This document shows, piece after piece, positions 43,475-53,514 of a stretch of 64,000 bases of DNA; the first letter of the stretch is position 1; each line of letters opens with the position of its first letter. The DNA is from Bradyrhizobium canariense (GTDB lineage Bacteria; Pseudomonadota; Alphaproteobacteria; Rhizobiales; Xanthobacteraceae). Under the pieces are notes generated by a model that was not told where the DNA came from, ran no database searches, and saw only the letters and a program-made list of their open reading frames with translations. Where the stretch lies: contig NZ_JAFCKJ010000010.1 of NCBI RefSeq assembly GCF_018130465.1, positions 1 through 64,000 of the forward strand. The letters are read 5' to 3'. The translations under genes and the position numbers were made by a program.

Positions 43475-46400
43475 ATGGCGCAGCGCGTACCCGGCTATTG
43501 CACGCTCTGCCGATCCCGATGCGGGTCGGCCATGGTCGTCGAGAATGGCCGGCTGATCGCTGTCGAGGCGCTGCCCGGACATCCGACCGGCGGAGCGCTA
43601 TGTGCGAAGGGTCGGGCCGCGCCCGAAATGGTGCACAGTCCGCGCCGCCTTACCAAACCGCTTCGCCGGACCGCGCCCAGAGACGCGGCGGATCCTGGCT
43701 GGATCGAAATTTCCTGGGATGAAGCGCTGGACGACATCGCCGGGAAGCTCGGCGACATCAGCAAGACATCCGGAGCCGAAGCGGTGGCCTTTGCCGTGAC
43801 CACGCCGAGCGGCACGCCGATGGTCGACAGCTTCGAATGGGTCGAGCGCTTCATTCGCTGCTTCGGCAGCCCTAACCTGATCTACGCGGTCGAGATCTGC
43901 GGCTGGCACAAGGACTATGCCCATGCCCTGACTTTCGGACGCGGCATCGGCGCTCCCGACTATGAACAGGCCGACGCCATCGTGCTGTGGGGACATAATC
44001 CGGCCCGCACCTGGCTCGCCCAGGCCACACGCGTCGCCGACGCTCGGCGTCGCGGCGCGCGGGTCGCGGTGGTCGATCCCAAGCCGAACGGCTCCGGGCA
44101 GCAGGCCGACATCTGGTTGCGTATCCGTCCCGGTGCGGATGGCGCGCTGGCGATGGGCGCAATCCGGCATCTCATCACCACGAGCTCTTACGACGCAGAC
44201 TTCGTGACGCGCTGGACCAACGGACCGCTGCTGATCGACACCGGCACTGGCCGCTTCGTTCGGGCGAGTGAACTCTGGGCGCATCAATCCGACAGCAACT
44301 TCGTCGTGCTGGACCAGTCCGGAGCGGCACGCGCCTTCGACCCACGCCTTGCAATGCTCGCCCCCATCTCCTGCGAGCTGGAAGGTGGTGCAACACTCCG
44401 TGCGCTGGATGGACGCGCGATTACGGCCGCGACAGCCTTCCGTTTGCTGACAGCCACGGCCGCTCCCTACACGCTCGCCCGCGTGGCCGAATTGACCTGG
44501 CTCGACGAGAGCAAGATCGCGGACTTCTACCGACTGTTCGAAAACAGTCCGCGGCTCGCTTATCATTCCTGGACCGGCGTCGGCCAACATACCAATGCGA
44601 CGATGATCGAGCGGGCGGTTGCGACGCTCTACGCACTCACCGGCGCTTGCGACCGGCCCGGCGGCAATGTCTGGCTGGCGCCGCCGCCGACACGCACGGT
44701 CAACGACTATTCCTTGCTGCCGCCGGAGCAAAGAGCGAAGGCGCTCGGCCTCGGCGAATTGCCGCTTGGGCCGCCGAGCCGGGGATGGATCACGGCACGG
44801 GACTTCAGCCGCGCAGTCCTGACCGGCGAACCCTACCAGGTGCGGGCGCTGATGAGCTTCGGGACCAATTTCATCGTCTCGCAGGGTCATTCGTCGCGCA
44901 ACCTCGAGGCTCTGCGCGCGCTCGACTTCCACGTTCACGTCGACATGTTCATGAATCCGACGGCCGAGAATGCCGATATCGTGCTGCCGGCCAATATGCC
45001 CTGGGAACGGGATGCCCTGAAGATCGGCTTCGAGATTACGCAGGAAGCCGTCGAGACGATCCAGTTCCGCTCGCAGATGCTGCCGCAGCTCGGCGCCTGC
45101 AAGGCGGACTATGAAATCGCCATTGAACTTGCGGTCAGGCTGGGCCTGACCGATCAATTCTTCGGCGGCGACATCCATGCCGGCTGGAATTATCAGCTTG
45201 CACCGCTCGGCGTGACGGTCGACGCGTTGCGCCGGCATCCCGAGGGCATGCGCTTCCCGCAGCTGCTCCATCGCGAGAAATATGCGCTCGCGCAACAGGA
45301 CGGCACAGTCGTCGGCTTTGCCACGCCCACCCGCCGTGTCGAGATCTATTCGGAATTGATGCTCGAACATGGCTATGCGCCGTTGCCCGGCCACATCGAG
45401 CCTGCCGAAAGTCCTCTCGCTGACCACGCCGACAGCCGATTTCCGCTCGTGCTCACCACGGCCAAGAGCGGCTGGTTCGTCCACTCGTCGCATCGTCACG
45501 TCGCCTCGCTTCGCAAGAAGACGCCCGATCCGGCGATCGAGATCAACCCGACGCTCGCAGCCGCGCGTGACCTCAGGGACGGCGACTGGGCGATCGTCAA
45601 AACCTCCACCAGCGAAGTCCGGCTGCGCGTGCGGCTGAATGAGGCGCTCGACGACCGCGTCGCCGTCGCCGAGTTCGGCTGGTGGGAGGACTGTCCGCCG
45701 CTCGGACGTGGCGCGATCCAGCCTGCGGGATCACCGACGTCGAACATGAACGATGCGCTCAGCGATGCGGCTCGCGATCCCGTGAGCGGCTCGGTACCGT
45801 TGCGCGCCACGAGTTGCGACATCCGTAAGGATGAGACCGCGAGCCGCGGCCACTGGTCCGGCAAACGCGACTTCGCGGTCTCAGCCATTCATCGCGAGAC
45901 CGACGACATCGTCGCACTGGAGCTCTTGCCGCAGGACGGTGGCGCGCTTCCCGCGTTCCGCCCGGGACAGCACATCATGCTGAGCGTCCCGGGACTCGAT
46001 GTTGCCCGCGCCTATTCGCTGACTGGGCATGACGGCCGCGATGTTCTGTCGATCGCGGTCAGGAGACGCCGGTCCGGTGTTTCCGGGACCGCCGACGAAC
46101 CCGTTCACCTGTCCGATCACGTTCATCGTCTGGCGGTCGGCGATCCCGTTCGGATCGAGTCGCCCCGGGGCATTTTCACGCCGCCTCTGCACGGAAACCG
46201 GCCGCTGATTTTCCTCGCCGCCGGAATCGGCATCACGCCGTTTATCGGTTACCTCGAAGCGTTGGTGAGACTGAACCCGGCCGAACGCGTCGCCCGGGTG
46301 CTGCTGCTCTATGGTTGCCGCAACGGCGGCGAACATGCATTTGCTGGTCGGTTGCGAGAACTCGCAGGCCTGCTGCCGGAGCTAGATCTCGTCACGGCGT

Positions 46401-46879
46401 ATTCGGCGCCGCGAGCCCAGGATCGTCGTCCCGCGGACTACGACTATGCTGGACGGCTGGACCTGCTGGCGATCGATCCACTGCTGCCACTGCGGCCGCT
46501 CGCCTATCTCTGCGGTTCACCGGACTTCACGGCATCGATGACGGCCCGACTGATCGAGCGTGGCATTCCGGGCTTCGACATATTCACGGAAGCCTTTGCG
46601 TCTCCGCCGATCGTGCCGCGGACGCTGAGGGCGCAAACCGTCCACATCGCCGACAGCGACGATAGCTTCACCTGGACGCCGGAGCTTGGCACCCTTCTCG
46701 ATGCGGCCCAGGCGGCCGGCGTCGCATTGCCGAGCGGCTGTCGCGTCGGCCAATGCGAGAGCTGCCTCATGCGCGTCGTCGACGGCAAATTCGCACAGCT
46801 TGGAGGCGACGACGGCGCGACCGACCAGTGCCTGACCTGCCAATCCGTTCCGCTCTCGGAGCTCACGCTCGCACTCTGA
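43475..46879 (+). CDS. Fusion: molybdopterin oxidoreductase - ferredoxin reductase - 2Fe-2S ferredoxin
   Basis: Single chain of 1134 residues. Residues 1 to about 760 are a DMSO-reductase-family molybdopterin oxidoreductase: 4Fe-4S site Cys9-x2-Cys12-x3-Cys16-x26-Cys43, likely Mo ligand Cys142 (EICGWHKD), and the guanylate-binding C-terminal domain from about residue 655. Residues about 790-1040 are an FAD/NAD(P) reductase with RAYSLT (near 844), AAGIGITPF (near 914) and YLCGSPDF (near 1011). Residues about 1055-1134 are a plant-type ferredoxin with CRVGQCESC (1089-1097) and CLTC (1119-1122). Electrons could thus flow between NAD(P)H, flavin, Fe-S and Mo in one polypeptide. No Tat signal is seen, so it is cytoplasmic. 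It is followed 45 bases later by atoE. Confidence 0.9.
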   Translation: MAQRVPGYCTLCRSRCGSAMVVENGRLIAVEALPGHPTGGALCAKGRAAPEMVHSPRRLTKPLRRTAPRDAADPGWIEISWDEALDDIAGKLGDISKTSGAEAVAFAVTTPSGTPMVDSFEWVERFIRCFGSPNLIYAVEICGWHKDYAHALTFGRGIGAPDYEQADAIVLWGHNPARTWLAQATRVADARRRGARVAVVDPKPNGSGQQADIWLRIRPGADGALAMGAIRHLITTSSYDADFVTRWTNGPLLIDTGTGRFVRASELWAHQSDSNFVVLDQSGAARAFDPRLAMLAPISCELEGGATLRALDGRAITAATAFRLLTATAAPYTLARVAELTWLDESKIADFYRLFENSPRLAYHSWTGVGQHTNATMIERAVATLYALTGACDRPGGNVWLAPPPTRTVNDYSLLPPEQRAKALGLGELPLGPPSRGWITARDFSRAVLTGEPYQVRALMSFGTNFIVSQGHSSRNLEALRALDFHVHVDMFMNPTAENADIVLPANMPWERDALKIGFEITQEAVETIQFRSQMLPQLGACKADYEIAIELAVRLGLTDQFFGGDIHAGWNYQLAPLGVTVDALRRHPEGMRFPQLLHREKYALAQQDGTVVGFATPTRRVEIYSELMLEHGYAPLPGHIEPAESPLADHADSRFPLVLTTAKSGWFVHSSHRHVASLRKKTPDPAIEINPTLAAARDLRDGDWAIVKTSTSEVRLRVRLNEALDDRVAVAEFGWWEDCPPLGRGAIQPAGSPTSNMNDALSDAARDPVSGSVPLRATSCDIRKDETASRGHWSGKRDFAVSAIHRETDDIVALELLPQDGGALPAFRPGQHIMLSVPGLDVARAYSLTGHDGRDVLSIAVRRRRSGVSGTADEPVHLSDHVHRLAVGDPVRIESPRGIFTPPLHGNRPLIFLAAGIGITPFIGYLEALVRLNPAERVARVLLLYGCRNGGEHAFAGRLRELAGLLPELDLVTAYSAPRAQDRRPADYDYAGRLDLLAIDPLLPLRPLAYLCGSPDFTASMTARLIERGIPGFDIFTEAFASPPIVPRTLRAQTVHIADSDDSFTWTPELGTLLDAAQAAGVALPSGCRVGQCESCLMRVVDGKFAQLGGDDGATDQCLTCQSVPLSELTLAL

Positions 46880-46924
46880 TCGGGACATGATGAACTCAAC
46901 ACCAACGCGACTATGGGGGCCGCA

Positions 46925-48379
46925 ATGACCGATACGACGGATAAAGCCATCTTCCTCGACGAAGCAGCGACACAAACCAACCCGCTTGCGAGATTCTCGC
47001 AGTACATGGTCCGCTTCGCCGAGCGCTGGTTCCCCGACGCCTACGTCTTCGTTTTGATCGCCGTGGTCGTGATCGCGCTCGGTACCATCGTGCATGGCGG
47101 CTCACCACTCGCCGTCAGCCGTGCCTTCGGCGACGGCTTCTGGAATCTCATTCCGTTCACGATGCAATTGGCGCTAGCCGCAGTCGGCGGCTATGTAGTC
47201 GCAATGTCGCCGCCGGTCGCGGCGTCGATGCGACGGCTGGCCGGCGTGCCCTCCACTGCGCGCGGCGCCGTGGTGTTCGTCGGCGTGCTCAGTATCCTGC
47301 TGTCATTGCTGAACTGGAGCCTGAGCCTGATCTTCTCCGGCCTCTTGGTGCGCGAAATCGCGCGACGCAAGGACATCAAGCTCGACTATCGCGCCGCCGG
47401 TGCGGCCGGCTATCTCGGCCTTGGCTGCGGCTTCACGCTCGGCATCACCTCATCGGTCGCCCAGCTTCAGGCCAACGCGGCCAGCATTCCGAGTTCGCTG
47501 ATGCCGATCACCGGTGTCATCAGCTTCTCCGAGACGATCCTGACCTGGCAAAATCTGGTGACCATTATCGTCGTGACCACGCTGTCAGCGGCGATTTGTT
47601 ATTTGACGGCGCCCAATGAGGCGCTGACCAGAACCGCAGAGGATCTCGGCGTATCTCTCGACGAAGACCGGATCGAGCCAAAAAAGCCGACCCGGCCGGG
47701 TGACCTTCTCGAGTTCAGCCCCGTTCTGACCATTCTGATCGTCGCACTGGCGTCGGGCTGGCTCTGGCAGACTTTTCAATCCGGCAATCCGCTGATCACC
47801 CTGTCGGGCCTGAACACCTATAATTTCGTGTTTTTGGTGCTTGGCATTCTCCTGCACTGGCGCCCCCGCAGCCTCCTCGATGCCTTTTCGAAGGGAACGC
47901 CGAGCATCTCGGGCCTGCTGTTGCAGTTTCCTTTCTACGCCGGGATCGCCCACATGTTGACCAAGGTACCAAACAGCAGCGGTCTGACACTTTCCGATAC
48001 CGTCGCTCACTGGTTCACAAACGTCTCGGCCAACTCGACCGTTTTCTCGTTCCTGATCGGGTGCTATTCTGCGGCGCTGGGCTTCTTTATCCCGTCAGCC
48101 GGTGGCAAATGGTTCATTGAGGCGCCCTACATCATGAAGGCGGCCAACGAAATCGGAGCTCATCTGGGCTGGACCACCATGGTCTACAACATCGCCGAGA
48201 CGCTGCCGAACTTCATCAATCCGTTCTGGATGCTGCCTCTGCTGGGCGTGCTCGGACTGAAGTCGAAAGACCTCATCGGCTACACATCCGTGCAATTCTT
48301 CGTACACTTCCCGATCGTCATGATCCTTGCTGCAATCTTGATGACGACCTTCACCTACCATCCACCAATTCTGCCTTGA
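46925..48379 (+). CDS. atoE: Short-chain fatty acid transporter, AtoE family
   Basis: Integral membrane protein of 484 residues with about a dozen hydrophobic segments. FAERWFPDAYVFVLIAVVVI, GGSPLAVSRAFGDGFWNLIP, LLNWSLSLIFSGLLVREIAR, the glycine-rich GCYSAALGFFIPSAGGKW and the C-terminal LPNFINPFWMLPLLGVLG are typical of the AtoE short-chain fatty acid permeases. It probably imports the substrate, or a small carboxylate, processed by the upstream molybdoenzyme. ATG 46925 is preceded by GGGGGCC and preferred over ATG 46913, which lacks a ribosome site. Confidence 0.92.
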   Translation: MTDTTDKAIFLDEAATQTNPLARFSQYMVRFAERWFPDAYVFVLIAVVVIALGTIVHGGSPLAVSRAFGDGFWNLIPFTMQLALAAVGGYVVAMSPPVAASMRRLAGVPSTARGAVVFVGVLSILLSLLNWSLSLIFSGLLVREIARRKDIKLDYRAAGAAGYLGLGCGFTLGITSSVAQLQANAASIPSSLMPITGVISFSETILTWQNLVTIIVVTTLSAAICYLTAPNEALTRTAEDLGVSLDEDRIEPKKPTRPGDLLEFSPVLTILIVALASGWLWQTFQSGNPLITLSGLNTYNFVFLVLGILLHWRPRSLLDAFSKGTPSISGLLLQFPFYAGIAHMLTKVPNSSGLTLSDTVAHWFTNVSANSTVFSFLIGCYSAALGFFIPSAGGKWFIEAPYIMKAANEIGAHLGWTTMVYNIAETLPNFINPFWMLPLLGVLGLKSKDLIGYTSVQFFVHFPIVMILAAILMTTFTYHPPILP

Positions 48380-48402
48380 TCGAACGTCGGACCTGATCAT
48401 GC

Positions 48403-48433
48403 GGGATGCCGGGACCTCACCGCCCGGCATCCC
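48403..48433. terminator. Hairpin between convergent atoE and LysR genes
   Basis: GGGATGCCGGG (48403-48413), a 9-base gap and CCCGGCATCCC (48423-48433) make a perfect 11-bp stem located between two convergent genes. There is no T-run on either side, so it would be a weak intrinsic or a bidirectional, Rho-assisted stop. Confidence 0.5.
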
Positions 48434-48512
48434 GAGGTACGACATCAGATCGAATCGCCGCATCGGGGTAACTGATTTCCGGGACGTCTCCCAGAGTAGG
48501 GTTACCAAAGAA

Positions 48513-49427
48513 CTATGCTTGTTTTCTCTGATTGCCAAACTTCAACGTTGTTCGCAGCAACCGTTCGAATTGCTGGGTTGCGTGCGTCAGAACCCGGCCG
48601 TCCGCTGCAAGCAACTCCAACCTTCCATCGCTGAGCATGGCGTCGCTTATCGGTAGCATCCGGAGCACGCCGGCGTTGCGGTCGTTCTCTCCTGACAATT
48701 GCGCAAGCACCGCAATTCCATCCGTTCGAAGCGCGACCGCAAGGCGCAATGCGACGGAATCGCTCTCGAGCAGGATCCGCTCGATCTGTGTGTTTGACCG
48801 CCGCGCGGCTTCCTCGATGAGAAGCCGGGTTGGTGAGCCACCAGGTGGAAGGATGAGTGGCCAGGCGGCAACGTCTTTCAGCTTGAGCGTGCTGGCTGAC
48901 GCCAATTTATGCTGTGGATTCACCATGGCCACCAGCGGTTGTCGCGTTGATGCGCGTAGCGCGATACCTGCTTCTCGCGGAGCATTGTACGCGATTCCTA
49001 ATTCACTGATGCCTTCTTTCACCAGCGTTGTGACCTGGCGGGTATTTCCGACGCGCACGTCGAAAACAATACCCGGATAAGTGCCCCGGAAACGCGCGAT
49101 GCAGTCGGGCAGCACGCTGCTGGCGAAGGGTTCGATCACAGCGAGTCCAATTTTTCCTGTGCGCAACCCTTTCAAGGCGGTGAGCTCATCGCGCGCTCCG
49201 CGAATCTGATCCAGCGTAAGGCGGATGTGTCGCAAAACAATCTGGCCGGCCGTCGTTGGCGCCACGCCTCGTGGCAAGCGCTCGAGCAAGGGTGCCCCGA
49301 AATCTCGTTCCAACCTCAGAATTTGACGGCTCAGGGCTGATTGCGCGATCTGCAAATTGTCCGCCGCCTCGCGTATCGAACCGGTCTCGACGATGGCGAT
49401 AAAGTTGCGCAGGGCGTTCAAGTTCAC
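48513..49427 (-). CDS. LysR-family regulator
   Basis: LysR regulator of 304 residues: helix-turn-helix LRNFIAIVETGSIREAADNL then QIAQSALSRQILRLERDFGA, and an effector domain with KIGLAVIEPFASSVLPDCIA. It starts with GTG 49427, with GAGGA eight bases upstream. It is divergent from the hydantoinase A gene, 195 bases away, and is the likely activator of the operon 49623>59457. The intervening region has no obvious LysR T-N11-A box that I can call with confidence. Confidence 0.92.
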   Translation of the reverse strand: MNLNALRNFIAIVETGSIREAADNLQIAQSALSRQILRLERDFGAPLLERLPRGVAPTTAGQIVLRHIRLTLDQIRGARDELTALKGLRTGKIGLAVIEPFASSVLPDCIARFRGTYPGIVFDVRVGNTRQVTTLVKEGISELGIAYNAPREAGIALRASTRQPLVAMVNPQHKLASASTLKLKDVAAWPLILPPGGSPTRLLIEEAARRSNTQIERILLESDSVALRLAVALRTDGIAVLAQLSGENDRNAGVLRMLPISDAMLSDGRLELLAADGRVLTHATQQFERLLRTTLKFGNQRKQA

Positions 49428-49622
49428 GCTTATTTTCCTCGTTTTCGCCGGTAATGCCAGCCTGCTACCCGCAGGGATTGTGGCCCCTCACGCCTTCATT
49501 CCGACTGATGCCTATATGGCATCGCAAGCTATTCATCAATGTCATTGTTCGTTCCCTCGGATACTGCTTTCCTGGCTAAGGAGCCAACGCAAGCTCTGCG
49601 ATGGCAAGAAAACGGTGACGGA

Positions 49623-51665
49623 ATGTTGATCGGTGTGGATGTTGGCGGGACGTTTACCGACCTCGTGCTTGCAGATGCTGGCGGCGCTCTGCATTTCACG
49701 AAGGCCCCCTCCACGCCGGACGATCCCTCACGCGGCGTTGTCAACGCCCTGGAGCTGATGGCAGTTCAGCGCGGCGAGGATCTCCAGACGCTCCTACGGC
49801 AAGTTTCCGTGTTCATCCATGGCACGACGGTTGCCACCAATATTCTGGTGCAGCGTAACGGCGCTCGTCTTGGACTCATCACGACACGCGGCTTTCGCGA
49901 TTTGATCGAATTGCGAGAGGGATCGCGGCCCAACCGATACACACTTCGCACGCCGGCCCCGGAGGCCATCGTTGCACGGCCGCTGCGTCTGGAAGTCACG
50001 GAGCGCGTAGGGGCGAATGGAAGCGTAATCACGCCGCTGGATGAAGCCGAGCTCGCAGCCGCCATTGCCCAATTTCGGGCCGCCGATGTCGGGGGCGTAG
50101 TTGTGTGCTTTTTGCATGCGCACAAGCGACCGGAACACGAGTTGGCGGTTCGTACCGCGATCGAACGTTCGGGATGGCGGCCTTTCGTGTCACTAAGCCA
50201 CGAGATGCTGTCACGCGAGGGCGAGTACGATCGGCTCTCCACGGCGCTCGTCAATGCTTATGTCGGACCTGGGCTTCAGGCCTACCTGCGGCATCTGTTC
50301 GGCCAACTGAACGCGCGTGGCATTCAGGTTCCAGTCTTTGTGATGCAATCGACTGGCGGTGTCCTGCCAATCGAGGCGGCAGCCCGTCGGGCTGTCGGCG
50401 CGGTAACCAGCGGGCCGGCTGGTGGCGCCATGTCGGGCGTACTCTTCGCTAAGGCGCTCGGAATTGCCAATCTCGTCACCTACGATACCGGCGGGACGAG
50501 TACCGATGTTTGTTTGATCCAAGACGGTGCGCCTGTCGAGAAAAGCCGCACCGATCTCGCGGACCTGCGCATCGCCGCACCCGCCATCGAGGTAAATCCA
50601 ATTGGGATTGGAGGCGGTAGCGTAGCGGTGGTGGACAGTAGTGGCATCCTCGCGGTTGGTCCGCGTAGCGCGGGCGCGGTTCCTGGGCCAGCCTGTTTTC
50701 AAAAGGGCGGCACGCAGGCGACCCTAACCGATGCCAATCTCGTGCTCGGTCTGATCTCGCCAACAACGTTTCTCGGCGGCCGCATGCCGCTCGACGTGAA
50801 CGGCGCACGCGCGGCAATCGAAAACGACATTGCCATTCCGCTTGGTATGAGCATTGAGGATGCAGCCTGGAGCGTGCACGTGCTGGCTACCTCAGGTATC
50901 ACGGAAGGCATCCGTCTCGCCACGGTGCGCCGGGGGCAGGATCCGCGCGACTTCGTGCTGATGTCGTTCGGTGGCGCTGGCGGTCTTCACGCCAATGGGG
51001 TTGCCCGCGAACTGCAGATTCCAAAAGTCGTAATCCCACGCATGGCATCGGTGCTGTCAGCGCTCGGTTTTCTTGCAGCGGACATTCGCCAGGATCTTCA
51101 GCGAACGCTTGATCGTCCCATTCTTGCGACCAGCCATGCCGAGCTCGCCACCATATTCGCGGAGCTCGAAGCCGAGGGGCGCATTTTGCTGAAGGAAACC
51201 GGCGTTGTCGCTGATCATATCCACGTACAACGCAGCATGGAATGTCGCTATGCGCGCCAGAACCATGGAATTCCCGTCCCCCTCGGTGATAACCTTTACC
51301 CCGTCGATATCGAGCGGCGCTTTACGGAGGCGTATCGAAGCCTTTACCAGCATGCTCATGAAGGCGAGCCGGGCATTATCGACGCCTGTCGAATCTCGGT
51401 ATTTGGCGCATTGCCCAAGATTGATCTGCCTGTTCAAGAGAATGGACAGCCAGACCCGGAACCCGCCTTCCGGGGCAGGCGGGACATCTATATTGGGCGC
51501 CCTATCGAGGCTGACATCTATTGGTTTGACGATCTTCGTCGCGGTATGCGTGTTAGTGGCCCTGCCATTATTGAATCTGCCTCCACAACCGTTCTTGTCG
51601 AGCCCGGCAGTATTGCCATGATGGATCGGGTTGGTAGCCTCCTCCTCGTTGCAGGTGAATCATGA
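49623..51665 (+). CDS. hyuA: Hydantoinase/oxoprolinase family protein, subunit A
   Basis: ATP-dependent amidohydrolase or carboxylase subunit of 680 residues in the HyuA/5-oxoprolinase family. The N-terminal phosphate-binding motif is GVDVGGTFTDLVLADAGG, followed by FIHGTTVATNILVQRNG and GLITTRGFRDLIELREG; the central ASKHA domain has TSGPAGGAMSGVLFAKALG, VTYDTGGTSTDVCLIQDG and NPIGIGGGSVAVVD. Members open cyclic amides (N-methylhydantoin, 5-oxoproline) or carboxylate ketones such as acetone and acetophenone at the cost of ATP. ATG 49623 is chosen because the family N-terminus begins there. Its stop overlaps the start of subunit B by four bases. Confidence 0.92.
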   Translation: MLIGVDVGGTFTDLVLADAGGALHFTKAPSTPDDPSRGVVNALELMAVQRGEDLQTLLRQVSVFIHGTTVATNILVQRNGARLGLITTRGFRDLIELREGSRPNRYTLRTPAPEAIVARPLRLEVTERVGANGSVITPLDEAELAAAIAQFRAADVGGVVVCFLHAHKRPEHELAVRTAIERSGWRPFVSLSHEMLSREGEYDRLSTALVNAYVGPGLQAYLRHLFGQLNARGIQVPVFVMQSTGGVLPIEAAARRAVGAVTSGPAGGAMSGVLFAKALGIANLVTYDTGGTSTDVCLIQDGAPVEKSRTDLADLRIAAPAIEVNPIGIGGGSVAVVDSSGILAVGPRSAGAVPGPACFQKGGTQATLTDANLVLGLISPTTFLGGRMPLDVNGARAAIENDIAIPLGMSIEDAAWSVHVLATSGITEGIRLATVRRGQDPRDFVLMSFGGAGGLHANGVARELQIPKVVIPRMASVLSALGFLAADIRQDLQRTLDRPILATSHAELATIFAELEAEGRILLKETGVVADHIHVQRSMECRYARQNHGIPVPLGDNLYPVDIERRFTEAYRSLYQHAHEGEPGIIDACRISVFGALPKIDLPVQENGQPDPEPAFRGRRDIYIGRPIEADIYWFDDLRRGMRVSGPAIIESASTTVLVEPGSIAMMDRVGSLLLVAGES

Positions 51666-53356
51666 AACTTAGTACAGGTCAGAAGGCCAGCGCGCTGACC
51701 CTTGCCGTCGTTCGCCACAAGCTGAAGGCTGTGACGGAAGAAATGGTCGAGACCATGACTCATACATGCTTCTCGCCCATCTTAAATCAGAACCAGGATT
51801 TTTCGGCAGTCGTGCTGGACGCCAATTTCCTCACAGTCTCGCAGGCCGAGCGCGTGCCGATACACATGGGTGCTATGCCGCTGGCGGTCCGCATGATGGC
51901 CGAAGCCTTCGCGGCCGATCTGCACGAGGGTGACGTCTTGATGGCCAACGATCCCTATTGGGGCGGCAGCCATCTGCCTGACGTTACCCTTGCCATGCCG
52001 TTCTTTGCGGATGGGCAGGTTCACCTTTGGGTGGCGCTCCGTGCACATCAAGGCGATATCGGAGGCATGTCGGCCGGCGGCTACAGCGCCGCTGCAAGCG
52101 AGATCTGGCAAGAGGGATTACGCATACCGCCGCTCAAGCTCGTCGCGGAAGGCCGATTGCGCGAGGACATACTGCGGCTTGTCGCGGAAAACTCCCGCAA
52201 GCCTGGCGATTTGCGGGGCGATCTGATGGCGCAGCTCGCAGCGGTCCGCATCGGCATCTGCCGTTTACATCATCTGTTCGTGCGTTACGGCAGCGCTGAG
52301 ATCGGAGGGTGTGTTAATGGCATCCTCGATGGCGGTGAGGCAGTAACACGCAGGATGCTCGCGGAGTGTTGCGATGGCACTCACGAGGGACTTAGCTACA
52401 TGGAATTTTCTGGAGCGCCAAATGGTCTGTTGCCGATCCCAGTCACCGTGGAGATCAAGGATGGACATGCGATCGTCGACCTCACCCAATGCCCGGACCA
52501 GGTGAAAGCGTTCATCAACAGCCCCCAGGCCAACACCCGCGCTGCTGTCATGGTGGCTTTCCTATATTTCAGCGGCGACGAAGATGGATTGAACGACGGA
52601 AGCGCTCGCGCAATCGAACTCCGCACGCGCTCCGGCAGCCTGCTCGATCCCGTTTCTCCCGCGCCCGTTGGCGCATGCACGTCATCAACCGCCTGTGCTG
52701 TGATCGAGGCCGTGCTGCAGGCGCTGGAAGGGGCTGATCCCAGCCGCGCGATCGGCGGCTTCGCGCGTCGCTTCCGCTTTGCGCTGGCCGGTAAGGATCG
52801 CGCGGGCACGCCTTTCATCTGGCACTACTTTTTCAACAAGGGCGGCACTGGTGGTAATCGCGGTCATGATGGCTGGCCGAACATCGGCGGCTTGCACAAT
52901 CCCGGCGGCACACCCTCCCCCAGTATCGAACGTACAGAAAATTCCTATCCCTTGCTGGTAGAGGAATATGCGCTTGAGGCCGACACTGGTGGGGTTGGGT
53001 GCTGGCGCGGCGGCCTCGGCGGCAAGCTCGTGCTACGTTATCAGGGTGATGCGCCGGCAATTCTTAATGCTGCGGGCGAAGGAGTTTCCGTCCGTCCATT
53101 TGGTACGCAGGATGGAGCGGCTGGACCTGGCCATGACTATTACCTCGCGGACGAAGTCGGCAGCCGTAAGATCGGCATTCACGACAGCGGAGTCGCGGTG
53201 ATGCCGGGTGCGCGCATCATCTGCATTTCGGCGGGTGGTGGCGGCTATGGCGATCCGAGCCAGCGCGACCGAGCATCGCTCGAGCGGGACATCGCCTATG
53301 GTTATGTGAGCCTGCAGGCCGCGCGCTTGTCCTATGCAATGGAAGTGAAGATGTGA
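51662..53356 (+). CDS. hyuB: Hydantoinase/oxoprolinase family protein, subunit B
   Basis: Partner subunit of 564 residues in the HyuB family: VVRHKLKAVTEEMVETMTHT, NQDFSAVVLDANF, PIHMGAMPLAVRMMAE, VLMANDPYWGGSHLPDVTL (usually ND..xGGTHxPD, here GGSH) and AHQGDIGGMSAGGYSA, plus a C-terminal GGLGGKLVLRYQGD and SAGGGGYGDPSQR. It forms the large complex with subunit A; the overlapping ATGA guarantees translational coupling. Substrate cannot be assigned. Nothing in the sequence suggests inactivation. Confidence 0.92.
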   Translation: MKLSTGQKASALTLAVVRHKLKAVTEEMVETMTHTCFSPILNQNQDFSAVVLDANFLTVSQAERVPIHMGAMPLAVRMMAEAFAADLHEGDVLMANDPYWGGSHLPDVTLAMPFFADGQVHLWVALRAHQGDIGGMSAGGYSAAASEIWQEGLRIPPLKLVAEGRLREDILRLVAENSRKPGDLRGDLMAQLAAVRIGICRLHHLFVRYGSAEIGGCVNGILDGGEAVTRRMLAECCDGTHEGLSYMEFSGAPNGLLPIPVTVEIKDGHAIVDLTQCPDQVKAFINSPQANTRAAVMVAFLYFSGDEDGLNDGSARAIELRTRSGSLLDPVSPAPVGACTSSTACAVIEAVLQALEGADPSRAIGGFARRFRFALAGKDRAGTPFIWHYFFNKGGTGGNRGHDGWPNIGGLHNPGGTPSPSIERTENSYPLLVEEYALEADTGGVGCWRGGLGGKLVLRYQGDAPAILNAAGEGVSVRPFGTQDGAAGPGHDYYLADEVGSRKIGIHDSGVAVMPGARIICISAGGGGYGDPSQRDRASLERDIAYGYVSLQAARLSYAMEVKM

Positions 53357-53514
53357 TCTCCTCCCTGTCATTCGGCCGGATGCGTTCTCTTCCACCGTGA
53401 ACCTGTGCATCCGTAATCGGCGTGAAGTTGATTTGCGACAGTTTGCTTCCAACTATGTGGATGAGCTTAATCTAGTTACCGGGCGGAAGCCCCATTACTC
53501 AAGGTAGCGTAGCC

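Noticed and set aside
43598-45499. Open frame of 633 codons antisense to the molybdoenzyme fusion
   Set aside because: High-GC codon bias leaves long antisense frames; no family motif, no ribosome site, and the plus strand has complete conserved motifs throughout.
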